Assembly: GCF_001651865.1 (NCBI RefSeq)
Contig: NZ_LPUX01000055.1
Span: 1 to 64,000, forward strand
DNA: 64,000 nucleotides
Origin: Sinorhizobium glycinis
GTDB lineage: Bacteria > Pseudomonadota > Alphaproteobacteria > Rhizobiales > Rhizobiaceae
Direction: 5' to 3'
The notes beneath the pieces are model-generated. The model was given only the letters and a program-made list of their open reading frames with translations, was not told the DNA's origin and searched no databases. Below, one piece after another: positions 1 to 8,175 of the stretch (its first letter is position 1; the number at the start of each line of letters is the position of its first letter). A program made the translations under genes and the position numbers.

Positions 1-158
1 TCCGGGTCGGCGCCGGAAAGCGTGAAGTCGTCGGTATGGCAGATGCCGGTGGCCTTGACCTCGACCAGCACCTCGCCGGCCTTGGGGCCCTCGAGCTGAA
101 CGGTCATGATTCCGAGAGGTTTGCCGGCCTCAGTGGCGACGGCGGCGCGTACGTCCAT
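1..158 (-). CDS. frmA: S-(hydroxymethyl)glutathione dehydrogenase (class III alcohol dehydrogenase), 5' part only
   Basis: Only the first 52 codons lie in the window; the gene runs off the left edge. The translation starts MDVRAAVATEAGKPL and contains ATGICHTDDFTLSGADPE, the N-terminal zinc-binding Cys region typical of glutathione-dependent formaldehyde dehydrogenase. The start at 158 is preceded on the minus strand by a GGAG-type ribosome site. The enzyme oxidises S-hydroxymethylglutathione formed from formaldehyde, so it fits directly downstream of xoxF-xoxG-xoxJ as the next step after methanol oxidation. The family call is firm; the exact symbol (frmA, flhA or adhC) is a naming choice. 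Confidence 0.9.
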   Translation of the reverse strand, partial: MDVRAAVATEAGKPLGIMTVQLEGPKAGEVLVEVKATGICHTDDFTLSGADP

Positions 159-314
159 TTCTCCATCCCCCTTTGAGTATCATATTCGTCATGGGTTGGT
201 CCGTCAGATGATACCCGACGGATGCAGCCCTTTTCCCAACCATCGGCGGTCAGCGGATGCCGATGACCCACCGGTATCCCACGTATCGAACCATCCGAGC
301 CACGCTGCGGTACG

Positions 315-1175
315 TCACTGAGTGATCCTCTCGTCGTGTTCATCGAGCAGAGGCACACCATAGGAGAGCAGCAGCTTTTTGATTTCCGCCTGATGGTCCT
401 TGATGAATACGTTGAGCGTGCGTTTCCATTGCTGGTCGGACGGACGCACACCCATCGTGATCCGATAGATCATGCGCGAACCGCCTTTCTCCCTGGTCAA
501 GGGCACCATCGCCAGATCGGCCCCGGACTTGCGGGCATAATAGCCTGCCATCGGCCCCCAGACTACGGCGGCGTCAATCACGCCTGCCACCATGTCCCGG
601 ATCATCACCTCGGCCATAGACGGCGCTGTCTGCGTGTTGACCACGAGAGGATAGACCTTCGCTTTGCGCATCAGCTTTGCCGCCGCCATATTCGCGGAGG
701 GTGGTGTTGCGTGGACCACGCCGATCCTCTTGTCGAGAAGCTTCGGATCGCTCAGCGCTTCGACACCGGCAAGATCGCCATCCTTCCTGTAGATCAGCAC
801 ATAGGAAGAGCGGTAATAAGCATTGGTATTCTGGACGAGTTCGTCCCCTTGCGCGTATCCCATGATGATGTCGCAGCGATTGGCGCCGAGAGTATTGCGC
901 ACGAAACCAGGGATTGAGGGGAACCAAGTATAGGCGACGGAGCTGCGGCCTGTCGCGGCTGCGACCATCTTGGCGAGCTTGTCCTCGAATCCCTCGCCGC
1001 TCTTGTCGGAGAAGGGCATGTTGGACGGGTCGGCGCAGACCCGCAACGTCTCCGGGTCGACCAGTTCGCCAGCGGCGCCCAGCCCGGCGCTCTGGGATTG
1101 CGCTTGCAATGGGATCAGCACGGCCGCGGCCAGAGAGACGATGGTCCTGCAGGTCCGATGGGCGCGGTGTGCCAT
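315..1175 (-). CDS. xoxJ: XoxJ-like periplasmic solute-binding protein of the methanol dehydrogenase system
   Basis: 286 residues. A signal peptide (TIVSLAAAVLIPLQAQSQSA) is followed by a family 3 solute-binding fold (LRVCADPSNMPFSDKSGEGFEDKLAKM near residue 45 is the usual opening). MoxJ/XoxJ proteins accompany PQQ methanol dehydrogenases and are thought to help activate the enzyme or its cytochrome rather than import a solute. The reading frame is open further upstream, but the start at 1175 lies one base past the xoxG stop and gives a clean signal peptide. It is co-transcribed with xoxF and xoxG, followed by the formaldehyde dehydrogenase gene. Confidence 0.88.
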   Translation of the reverse strand: MAHRAHRTCRTIVSLAAAVLIPLQAQSQSAGLGAAGELVDPETLRVCADPSNMPFSDKSGEGFEDKLAKMVAAATGRSSVAYTWFPSIPGFVRNTLGANRCDIIMGYAQGDELVQNTNAYYRSSYVLIYRKDGDLAGVEALSDPKLLDKRIGVVHATPPSANMAAAKLMRKAKVYPLVVNTQTAPSMAEVMIRDMVAGVIDAAVVWGPMAGYYARKSGADLAMVPLTREKGGSRMIYRITMGVRPSDQQWKRTLNVFIKDHQAEIKKLLLSYGVPLLDEHDERITQ

Positions 1176-1176
1176 G

Positions 1177-1695
1177 TCATCCCCCCATGCAGGACGCTTC
1201 GTAGGCCGTAGCCGCTTCGGGCTTGTCGGCCTTCTTGGGCGGACGGCCTCGGGGCGCAGCGCCGACAGCGCGGGCGCGCAGGTAGATGTAGATGTCGTCC
1301 AGGTAGCAATAGACATTCTTGTTCTCGCCGAAGGCCGGCATGACGACCTCTTTGCCGCCGACGACGCTCTTGCGTCCTTCGGCGACGATCGAAAGGAATG
1401 TCCCGTAGTCGATATTCCGTGTGGTCTTGGCGAGCGCGGGCGCATAGGACGACCCTTCGCCATCGGGTCCGTGGCAGACATGACAATCGGCGTGATAGCG
1501 GCGATATCCGTTGAACGTGTACCAATCGACAACGCCGTTCTCGATCTTGAAGGTGGGATTGCCTTCGGCGTCGAAATGTTTCCCGTCTTCCTCTTTGACG
1601 CTGGCCGCCTTTTCCTTGCTGTCCTCGGCGCGGGCAGTGCCGATCGCAAGCGGCAGAACCACGGCAACCGCCGAAATGATGAAGCGTGCAAACAT
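1177..1695 (-). CDS. xoxG: XoxG-like cytochrome c, electron acceptor of XoxF
   Basis: 172 residues with an N-terminal signal peptide (MFARFIISAVAVVLPLAIGTARA). A single haem-c site, CHVCH, lies at about residues 71-75 and a likely axial Met at about 119 (VVMPAFGENKN). XoxG/cytochrome cL takes electrons from the PQQ methanol dehydrogenase in the periplasm. The frame is open 47 codons upstream, but 1695 is preferred because it begins the signal peptide and has a GAGG ribosome site. The C-terminal Pro/Lys-rich tail (RPPKKADKPEAATAYEASC) follows the haem domain. It sits between xoxF and xoxJ, the standard order. Confidence 0.9.
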   Translation of the reverse strand: MFARFIISAVAVVLPLAIGTARAEDSKEKAASVKEEDGKHFDAEGNPTFKIENGVVDWYTFNGYRRYHADCHVCHGPDGEGSSYAPALAKTTRNIDYGTFLSIVAEGRKSVVGGKEVVMPAFGENKNVYCYLDDIYIYLRARAVGAAPRGRPPKKADKPEAATAYEASCMGG

Positions 1696-1832
1696 TCGTG
1701 ACCTCGTTCTCCAGCCGCGATGGTCCATTGGCTGACGGGCATGAGATTCTTGTCTGGTGAAACCGAGAGCCCGGCAGCGTTCGCTGCGATTTGGTCCGGG
1801 CTCTCGCTTCGGCAGCCGGATCTGCCCCGTGA

Positions 1833-3737
1833 TCAATCCGGAAGACCGAATACCGTCAGTTGTCCGCCCAGCGTCGTGTATTCGGCCAGCGCGGCGTAGC
1901 CGCCTACTGCGCCCAAGCCTGCTGTGGCGATGCTTTGGCTTTCTTCGGTCGGAGCTCTCTCACCAGCCACCGCTTGCTGCCACGCTGCGGCACCCTCGGC
2001 TCCCAGAAGGCCGCCGGCGAGTCCTATGCCTGCCCAGCCGCCAACACCCGACAGAACGGCGATGTATTGCTTGCCGCCGTGCTCGAAGGTGTTGATGTTG
2101 CCGATGATGCCGGAGGGAGTCTTGAACTTGTAGAGTTCATTTCCCTGCATATCCACCGCCTTGATGTAGCCTTCAAGCGTGCCGTAGAAGATGACGTCAC
2201 CTTCAGTCGCGAGCGCCCCCGACCACACCGAGAAAGGCTCCGGCTTCGACCAGACGATCTCACCCTTGGCCGCATCCCAGGCGATGAAATTGCCCATGCC
2301 GCCGTGGCTGTTGGGGGTCGGGTACATGTTCACGGTCGCGCCCACATAGGCCTGACCGGCCGTGTAGCTCACTCTGTACGGCTCGTAGTCCATGCAAACA
2401 TGGTTGGTCGGCACGTAGAACAGCTTCGTCTTCGGCGAATAGGTTGCCGGTTGCTGGTCTTTTGTTCCGAGCGCTGCCGGGCAGACACCCGTGGTGTTGA
2501 CGTCCTCGCCGTTATGTTCGGTGGAGTACTGGTCTACAACCTGCGGACGCCCATACTTGTCGCTCTTCGGATCCATCACAACCTCGGTCGCCCAGTTCAC
2601 CGTCGGGTCGTACTTCTTGGCAACCAGAAGCTCACCCGATGTACGGTCGAGGGTGTAGGCGAAGCCGTTGCGGTCAAAATGCACGAGCACGTCGCGCGGT
2701 TGACCCATGATTTCCATGTCGTCGACAAGGATCATTTCGTTGACGCCGTCATAATCCCATTCGTCATGGGGCGTCATTTGATAGGCCCACTTGGCCATAC
2801 CCGTATCGGCATCGCGTGCGAAGATCGTCATTGACCAACGGTTGTCGCCGGGTCGCTGGTTGGGGTTCCAGGTCGAAGGATTCCCCGTACCATAGTAGAT
2901 CAGGTTGAGCTCCGGATCATAGGCGTACCATCCCCAAGTGGTTCCGCCGCCGGTCTTCCACTGCTCGCCTTCCCAGGTGTTCATCCCGGAGTCCTTGCCT
3001 ACCGGTTTGCCGAGATGTGTCGTCTTCTCCGGGTCAATCAGCGTTTCTGAGTCGGGACCGGTCGAATATGCCCGCCAGGCGCGCTTGCCATCACTCAGAT
3101 TGTAGGCCGTGAGGTGACCGCGGACACCATACTCGGCACCGGATATGCCGACGATGACCTTGTCCTTGACCACCATGGGTGCGGACGTGCCGGATTCGGA
3201 CAGGCTTCCGTCCTTTTTCTCCCCGTTCTGGACTTGCCAAGCGACCTTGCCGGTCTTGGCGTCGAGTGCCGTGACCGTCGTATCGGCCTGGTACAGGATG
3301 ATCTTGCCGTCACCGTAGGCCGGCCCGCGGTTGACGGTGTCGCAGCACATTATCGCAATGACGTTCGGATCCTGCTTCGGTTCGTATTTCCAGAGGATCT
3401 TGCCCTCGTTCTTGAGATCAAGCGCATAGACGATGTTCGGGAACGGCGTATGGACGTACATCACGTCGCCGATCACGAGCGGCCCGCCTTCATGGCCGCG
3501 CAACACGCCGGTGGAGAACGTCCACTTGACCTGCAGGTCCTTGGCGTTGTCCTTGTTGATCTGGCTCAGTTTGGAATAGCGGTGATTGGCATAGTCGCCG
3601 GTGGGCATCGCCCAGTTCTTCGAGTCGGCCGCAAGGGCCTTCAGTTCGTCATTGGCCATCGCATTGCCGGCAAGAGTCGCTGTCAGAACTCCAGCCGCGG
3701 CCATCGGCAGATAAGCGAATTTTCCAAGCATGCGCAT
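1833..3737 (-). CDS. xoxF: Lanthanide-dependent PQQ methanol/alcohol dehydrogenase XoxF
   Basis: 634 residues, a secreted eight-bladed quinoprotein. Visible landmarks are the signal peptide ending near ANAMAND, the vicinal disulfide pair CC at 131-132, the PQQ/metal ligands Glu202 (GAEYGVRG) and Asn286 (GTGNPSTWN), and the EWDYDG motif at about 326-331. Its second Asp (330) is the extra carboxylate that marks XoxF-type lanthanide enzymes over calcium MxaF. A GGAGGAG ribosome site precedes the ATG at 3737; a second ATG lies two codons on. Compared with the XoxF sequences I remember, about 28 extra residues ([10 protein letters not shown]...EESQSIA) interrupt the C-terminal GIGLAGGLL...[10 protein letters not shown] region. 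First gene of the xoxFGJ-frmA run. Confidence 0.94.
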   Translation of the reverse strand: MRMLGKFAYLPMAAAGVLTATLAGNAMANDELKALAADSKNWAMPTGDYANHRYSKLSQINKDNAKDLQVKWTFSTGVLRGHEGGPLVIGDVMYVHTPFPNIVYALDLKNEGKILWKYEPKQDPNVIAIMCCDTVNRGPAYGDGKIILYQADTTVTALDAKTGKVAWQVQNGEKKDGSLSESGTSAPMVVKDKVIVGISGAEYGVRGHLTAYNLSDGKRAWRAYSTGPDSETLIDPEKTTHLGKPVGKDSGMNTWEGEQWKTGGGTTWGWYAYDPELNLIYYGTGNPSTWNPNQRPGDNRWSMTIFARDADTGMAKWAYQMTPHDEWDYDGVNEMILVDDMEIMGQPRDVLVHFDRNGFAYTLDRTSGELLVAKKYDPTVNWATEVVMDPKSDKYGRPQVVDQYSTEHNGEDVNTTGVCPAALGTKDQQPATYSPKTKLFYVPTNHVCMDYEPYRVSYTAGQAYVGATVNMYPTPNSHGGMGNFIAWDAAKGEIVWSKPEPFSVWSGALATEGDVIFYGTLEGYIKAVDMQGNELYKFKTPSGIIGNINTFEHGGKQYIAVLSGVGGWAGIGLAGGLLGAEGAAAWQQAVAGERAPTEESQSIATAGLGAVGGYAALAEYTTLGGQLTVFGLPD

Positions 3738-4164
3738 GCGAACTCCTCCCGATGTCGATAGTCACCCGAGGCGCGTCGTCATAAATCCGCAGGCGACCAC
3801 AAAGGCCAGCCCAAGCGTTGTCGTGCTTGTCGTGGGATATGCGCTTCCGTCAGCGTGTCACGGCTCATTTGGATCGGCAGAGGGCACCGTTATTGCCAAA
3901 CCTCTTGATGAACGAGACTTCGCCACTCCCAAGACAAGGCTTGAAGCCGGAAACCGCAGGATAATAGGCCATTAGGCAGACTAAAGCAAGATTAATTATA
4001 CGTTTATTGTTGCGCTGCGAAACGTGTAATGCTGCTTCGCAACACGAATATTACTAATATTTGACGTATTTTGATTGGCCAGGGTCCGCATATTTACTAT
4101 ACTTATACGTCGTAACGCTGAGCTTAACTTGAAAGCTGTCTTATGCGTCGATGCCCATGGAGAT
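3738..4164. promoter_or_regulatory. Divergent intergenic region between xoxF and the small secreted protein gene
   Basis: 427 bases without a convincing gene. The half nearest 4075 is AT-rich, unlike its surroundings, and should hold the promoters of xoxF (leftward) and of the gene at 4165 (rightward). A 7-bp inverted repeat lies at 4008-4044 and is listed separately. No sigma-70 hexamers could be assigned with confidence. Confidence 0.5.
4008..4044. promoter_or_regulatory. Candidate operator: inverted repeat TGTTGCG-N23-CGCAACA
   Basis: Perfect 7-base arms at 4008-4014 and 4038-4044 in the AT-rich part of the xoxF divergent region. The position suits a regulator site acting on xoxF or the opposite gene. 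Arms this short can arise by chance, so the call is tentative. Confidence 0.25.
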
Positions 4165-4515
4165 ATGACGGTGAGTACTGGTAACTTGGAAGTGATCGCC
4201 TTCCTCGCAGCGCTTGCATTGCCTCCGACGGCATCGGCAGCGGGAGACTACCCGACGGTTGCCGTCGTCGATTATGTGTATGGCTGCATGAAGGCCAATG
4301 GCGAAACACGGGCGGCGCTTGAGAGCTGTTCTTGCTCCATCGACGTCATCGCCTCGATCATGCCATACGAGCGCTATGAGGTGGCCGCGACGTTCAGGAG
4401 CCTGGGCCTTCTGACAGGCGAGAGAGGGGTTCTGTTCCGGCAGAGTGCGCCCGCGAAATCCGCCGACACCGAGCTTAGGCGAGCACAGGCTGAAGCGGAA
4501 GTCCGCTGCTTCTGA
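4165..4515 (+). CDS. Small secreted Cys-containing protein of the xoxF locus, function unknown
   Basis: 116 residues from the ATG at 4165. A signal-peptide-like N-terminus (LEVIAFLAALALPPTASAAG) is followed by a mature domain with Cys in YGCMKAN, ESCSCSID and a C-terminal VRCF. The even number of Cys suggests disulfides in the periplasm. The frame is open upstream to 4075, but the 4165 start puts the signal sequence at the N-terminus. It is divergent from xoxF and convergent with the ABC gene run ending at 4588. I recall similar small proteins near PQQ alcohol dehydrogenase genes but cannot assign a function; a role in dehydrogenase assembly or electron transfer is inference. Confidence 0.75.
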   Translation: MTVSTGNLEVIAFLAALALPPTASAAGDYPTVAVVDYVYGCMKANGETRAALESCSCSIDVIASIMPYERYEVAATFRSLGLLTGERGVLFRQSAPAKSADTELRRAQAEAEVRCF

Positions 4516-4524
4516 TCGCTCGCC

Positions 4525-4562
4525 GTCCTTAAATCGGCTGCTATTCGAGGAAACATGCAGTA
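4525..4562. repeat. Dispersed palindromic repeat, module B
   Basis: CCTTAAATCGGCTGCTATTC followed by GAGGAAACATGCAG, an imperfect palindrome shared with copies near 9851, 12369, 25940, 44328 and 52275. It lies ten bases past the stop of the 4165 gene, between two convergent genes, where it could also act as a transcript 3' end structure. Confidence 0.6.
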
Positions 4563-4587
4563 GCGGATGGCCCGGCGGTTTGGGGGA

Positions 4588-5328
4588 TCAAACCGTGTCC
4601 GAAAACCTCTTGTGAAACTCCGAAACAAGATGGTCCAGCGACGGCGCCTCACGCAAATGGCGCGGCAGACCCACGTCAAAGATACCCAGCACATGGGCCG
4701 GACGCGGTGACAGCACGACGATGCGATCGGCAAGCAGAAGGGCCTCGCGCAGATTGTGCGTCACCATCAGGGCAGTGGTGGGCCTGGCCGCCCACACCGT
4801 CATCAAAAGGCGGCGTAATTTGTCGGCAGTTCGTTCGTCGAGCGAGGCGAACGGCTCGTCCAGAAAGAGAATGGCGGGCTCCGTGGCGAAGGCCCGTGCC
4901 AGGGCGGCGCGGCGCGCAAGGCCGAGCGAAAGCTCCGAAGGGTAAAGCGACCTCATGGCGGAGAGACCCAGAATGTCGAACAGCCAGTCCAGGTCCTTGT
5001 CCCTGAGGCGCGGAGGCAGGGCAAGACGGATGTTCTGCTCCACCGTCCGCCAGGGGAGAAGCACGGGCTCCTGGAAGACCGCAGCGATGCGCTTGGAGCC
5101 GCCTTCGGGCAACTGGTAACTGCCCGAAAATTGCCGGTCGAGACCCAGCAGAATGCGCAAGGTCGTGGTCTTGCCGCAGCCGGACGGGCCGAGCAGGCAG
5201 GCAAATTCACCCTGCCTCACCTCGAAGGAAAGTCCGCGCAATGCGACAATCGTAACGCCCTCCGCCGATCGGAACGTCTTCTCGTCAATGTCGACTTTAA
5301 GCGGAGCGGCGGCGCCAGCGGGTTGCAT
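4588..5328 (-). CDS. ABC transporter ATP-binding protein, NitT/TauT type
   Basis: 246 residues from the ATG at 5328, which overlaps the end of the permease gene by 32 bases. Walker A is GPSGCGKTT, Walker B is ILFLDEPFASLD, and the switch His is in VTHNLREA. The signature motif reads LSLGLARRAALARAF instead of LSGGQ-R, so the second half of the ABC signature is degenerate. Such ATPases power import of small anions, sulfonates or thiamine precursors with the permease and binding protein upstream. It is the last gene of the minus-strand run from 12163. The substrate is unknown; the location suggests a link to PQQ-dependent alcohol metabolism. Confidence 0.85.
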   Translation of the reverse strand: MQPAGAAAPLKVDIDEKTFRSAEGVTIVALRGLSFEVRQGEFACLLGPSGCGKTTTLRILLGLDRQFSGSYQLPEGGSKRIAAVFQEPVLLPWRTVEQNIRLALPPRLRDKDLDWLFDILGLSAMRSLYPSELSLGLARRAALARAFATEPAILFLDEPFASLDERTADKLRRLLMTVWAARPTTALMVTHNLREALLLADRIVVLSPRPAHVLGIFDVGLPRHLREAPSLDHLVSEFHKRFSDTV

Positions 5329-6124
5329 GTCGTTCAAGTGGCTGCACCAGAAGGAGTTCGATCGCCAGCATGATAGCCACGAAGGCAAGCGTGTAGGCAA
5401 GGATGGCGGCAACGTCGAATATCTGAAAGTAGAGATAGATCTGGAAGCCGACACCGCTGGAGCGGCCGAGCAGCTCGACGACGAGCACGATCTTCCAGAT
5501 CAACGCAATGCCGGAGCGCGAGGCGGCGGCGAAATAGGGCTGTAGCTGCGGCACCAGAACGTGGCGAATCTGGTCGAGCGGCCCCAGCCGGTAGACCGTG
5601 GCCATTTCCGCGTAACGGGGTTCGAGCGCGCGCGCGCCCTCGCGCATGGTGACGACGACGTTGGGTATCTTGTTGACGGCAACGGCGCCGATCGCGGCGG
5701 CCTCCGTCAGGCCGAACCAGATGTAGGCGAGGACGATAACGACAAGTGCCGGGAGGTTGAGGAAGAGCACAAGCCACGGATTGAAGAAGGAATCCGCGCG
5801 CCGGTGCATGCCGAGCAGGACGCCGAGGACCGAACCGACAACCATGGCGACGACATAGGCCGCCGCGACCCGCCAGAGCGTCATGGCCAGATGGAAACCA
5901 AGATCGCCGCTCGCCGCCTCCTTGAGAAGCACCCGCCAGACCTCGAGCGGTGGCGGAAAGGCGCGGCTCGGCCACATTCCGGCGGCGAGGCCCCAGAGCA
6001 GGCACAGTGCGAGGAGCGATGCCGCGGCCGAAGCCGCAGGCAAGGCGACGCCACTCCCGCGAGAGACCATGCGCGCGCGCCGGGGTGAAGGTCGCGCGTT
6101 ATCCGGTCCGAATTCTGCCGTCAT
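5297..6124 (-). CDS. ABC transporter permease, NitT/TauT (SsuC/TauC-like)
   Basis: 275 residues with about six membrane segments and the BPD_transp_1 coupling region (EPRYAEMATVYRLGPLDQIRHVLVPQL). The start at 6124 overlaps the binding-protein stop as ATGA, so translation is coupled; the open frame continues upstream but only as antisense of that gene. It forms the membrane pore for the ATPase at 4588 and the binding protein at 6121. The substrate cannot be read from the sequence. Confidence 0.87.
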   Translation of the reverse strand: MTAEFGPDNARPSPRRARMVSRGSGVALPAASAAASLLALCLLWGLAAGMWPSRAFPPPLEVWRVLLKEAASGDLGFHLAMTLWRVAAAYVVAMVVGSVLGVLLGMHRRADSFFNPWLVLFLNLPALVVIVLAYIWFGLTEAAAIGAVAVNKIPNVVVTMREGARALEPRYAEMATVYRLGPLDQIRHVLVPQLQPYFAAASRSGIALIWKIVLVVELLGRSSGVGFQIYLYFQIFDVAAILAYTLAFVAIMLAIELLLVQPLERHATRWRRRSA

Positions 6125-7113
6125 GTCTTCAATGCAGCCCAGAACGTGCCGGGAGCCATCTGCCGCGCCTCGCCGACGAGCTTCTCCCCGCCCAGTTCGG
6201 CAAGAATTTCGTAGAGCTTGGCGGCATCGCGTTCCTCTTCGGCGAGGGGCCGTTTTGGAATGCCTTCCCGATAGCGATCGCGCAGCACCTCGAGTTCCCC
6301 GCCCTCGGCCCGCACGACGGGAGCCAAACGCCGCCACTCGGCGTCCGATTCATCCAAGAGCTTCTTGGCCTGTGCGCTCGCCTTGACAAAGCTCATCGCC
6401 GCATCCGGATTTTCGTCCGCCCACTTTTCGCGAAATACATATCCGAGCGCCGAGACCGGTCCCGATGCCCCGAGCGCCTTGGCTGCATCGTCGGCACCGA
6501 TCAGACGCCGAAAGCCGTTTGCCTCCAGCCGCGCGCAGAAATGCCAAAAGTTCAGGACAGCATCGAGTTCGCCAGAGAGGGCCTTTTCCGACAGCAGGGG
6601 CGGCGCACCGAAAACGACGTCCCCCTCCTTGCCCAGATCTATTCCGTGGTCACGCCGTGCAAGTCCCTGGATTAGAAGCCAGCTCTTGTCGAGCGATCCA
6701 CCGGCGACGCCGATTTTCTTCCCCACCAGGTCGGGAATGCCACGGATTGGCGAGACATTCTTGACCATGATAGCGCCAACGGCGGTCGAGTAAGGTGCAA
6801 GCGTCAGATCTTCGCCCTCAGAACGCTGGCGCGACACCCACAACCAGTCGGAAACGATGACGTCGAGATCGCCCGCAAGCATAGCCACGTTGGTGGCGTC
6901 TTCGCCGGCGAAATAGACGACTTCCACCTCGATGCCATTGGCTGCGTCGAACTTGTTGTGCTTGATGGTATCGAGCTCCCAATTCACCGTGCCGAACTTC
7001 AGGACCCCCACCCGTATCTTCGGAGCGGAAGGGCTTGCCAGTGCATGAATGCCCAGAGGATTGACAGCAGCCAGCAAAGCCACCCCGCAAAGCGCTCGCC
7101 GCGATATGTTCAT
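6121..7113 (-). CDS. ABC transporter substrate-binding protein, NMT1/SsuA-like
   Basis: 330 residues. A Tat-like or Sec signal (MNISRRALCGVALLAAV...ALASPSAPKIRVG) precedes a type II periplasmic-binding fold with KFGTVNWELDTIKHNKFD and DLDVIVSDWLWVSRQR. A strong ribosome site (GGAAGGTGG) precedes the ATG at 7113, which I prefer over the longer frame. Homologues in this neighbourhood of xoxF or PQQ dehydrogenases are known only by context. It captures an unknown small solute for the permease and ATPase that follow. Confidence 0.85.
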   Translation of the reverse strand: MNISRRALCGVALLAAVNPLGIHALASPSAPKIRVGVLKFGTVNWELDTIKHNKFDAANGIEVEVVYFAGEDATNVAMLAGDLDVIVSDWLWVSRQRSEGEDLTLAPYSTAVGAIMVKNVSPIRGIPDLVGKKIGVAGGSLDKSWLLIQGLARRDHGIDLGKEGDVVFGAPPLLSEKALSGELDAVLNFWHFCARLEANGFRRLIGADDAAKALGASGPVSALGYVFREKWADENPDAAMSFVKASAQAKKLLDESDAEWRRLAPVVRAEGGELEVLRDRYREGIPKRPLAEEERDAAKLYEILAELGGEKLVGEARQMAPGTFWAALKT

Positions 7114-7148
7114 GATTGCCACCTTCCCATCAACTGCTTGCCGCGACG

Positions 7149-7358
7149 TCAAATTTCCCGGTCCCTGACCGGGAAGACACACTTCCATCGCACGATCTTC
7201 AGCGCCGGATGGCTTTCGGACCACTTCGCAATCTCAGCCGGGGCCAACATCATGCATTGGACAAGCGACCCGTGGCTCTCGAAATAGAGGTGCTCGGTGC
7301 GGCAACTTGTAGGGTTGGCCAACGTGCAGACGGTCAGGACGAGATCGACGAGGTTCAC
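7149..7358 (-). CDS. Small conserved-looking protein (69 aa), unknown function
   Basis: GTG start at 7358 preceded by AAAGGTG; the protein begins MNLVDLVLTVCTLANPTSC and contains four Cys and HPALKIVRWKC near the end. No signal peptide is evident beyond a short hydrophobic start. It lies 35 bases upstream of the binding-protein gene on the same strand. I accept it as a gene because the spacing, ribosome site and Cys pattern look real and nothing is encoded opposite it. I recall similar small proteins in PQQ-ABC gene groups but cannot name a family. Confidence 0.6.
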   Translation of the reverse strand: MNLVDLVLTVCTLANPTSCRTEHLYFESHGSLVQCMMLAPAEIAKWSESHPALKIVRWKCVFPVRDREI

Positions 7359-7542
7359 TCAAGCACCTTTCCCGCACGAACGCGCACAGAAACAATTCTG
7401 ACCGGGATGCTTCGCAGGCCAGTCGGACGCTGGCTTTCGCAAGGTGCCTGATGGAAAGCCGACAACGAGGATACGCGTGCGACAAACGAGCGTCAATTAT
7501 CGCGGAAAGCCCGCCGCGCCGTTGTCGGCGACGGCTCCGGGC

Positions 7543-8175
7543 TCATCGTTCGCCCAGCGTCTCCGCGATCGATCTGGCAAGAGCGTACAAGCGCTGCTCG
7601 ATCAGCGTCGGCACCTCGCAGACAAAGCTCAGCGATTGCGCACGCTCCTGAAAAACGCGTGTCTGAAACACCAGCCTGTCGTTTCGCCGTGCAAGCTCCT
7701 GCGGGTCGGCACCGGGTTTGGCCCGCAACGTATCCACGGCTGAAGCCTCCTGCCGCAGAACTGCCGCCATGTCCCGCTGCGCGTGGGCGTAGCGCGCGAT
7801 GCCGGCGACAACGTCGGAGCGTTCCCGGTTCATATGATCGAACAGACCCTGTACGAGCATGGTCATGCGCTGTTCTCTCTCGCCCTCCGACAGGCTTTCC
7901 GCAAAGGCCCTTATCTTTTGCTGTGCCTCCGGAAGCGGAAGACGACGCGCCGACAGGTCCGTCACCAATTGAGAAATGGCCGCATCCTTGGACCAGTCGG
8001 CGGCCGTTGGCGGCAATTCGGCACCCGTCCAAATTTGGCCCAGCGAAAGCTCCGGGACCTTGCGCTGAATGCACGGCCAATCCGGATCGTCCCCCTGCGC
8101 GGCCAGGGCGGGCCATGCGACGATTGCAGCGACTGCCGCGGCCGGGATGATGCGCATCAGGAACAAGCATCGCAT
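7543..8175 (-). CDS. Secreted protein of the PQQ-ABC gene group, unknown function
   Basis: 210 residues with a signal peptide (MRIIPAAAVAAIVAWPALAAQG) and a mature, mostly helical domain beginning DDPDWPCIQRKVPELSLGQIW. The ATG at 8175 overlaps the stop of the ABC-2 permease gene (ATGA), so it is translated with the exporter genes. A second in-frame ATG at codon 7 may be the true start because it begins the signal sequence. Probably a periplasmic partner of the ABC-2 transporter; the function is not known to me. 184 bases without a gene follow before the 69-aa protein. Confidence 0.75.
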   Translation of the reverse strand: MRCLFLMRIIPAAAVAAIVAWPALAAQGDDPDWPCIQRKVPELSLGQIWTGAELPPTAADWSKDAAISQLVTDLSARRLPLPEAQQKIRAFAESLSEGEREQRMTMLVQGLFDHMNRERSDVVAGIARYAHAQRDMAAVLRQEASAVDTLRAKPGADPQELARRNDRLVFQTRVFQERAQSLSFVCEVPTLIEQRLYALARSIAETLGER

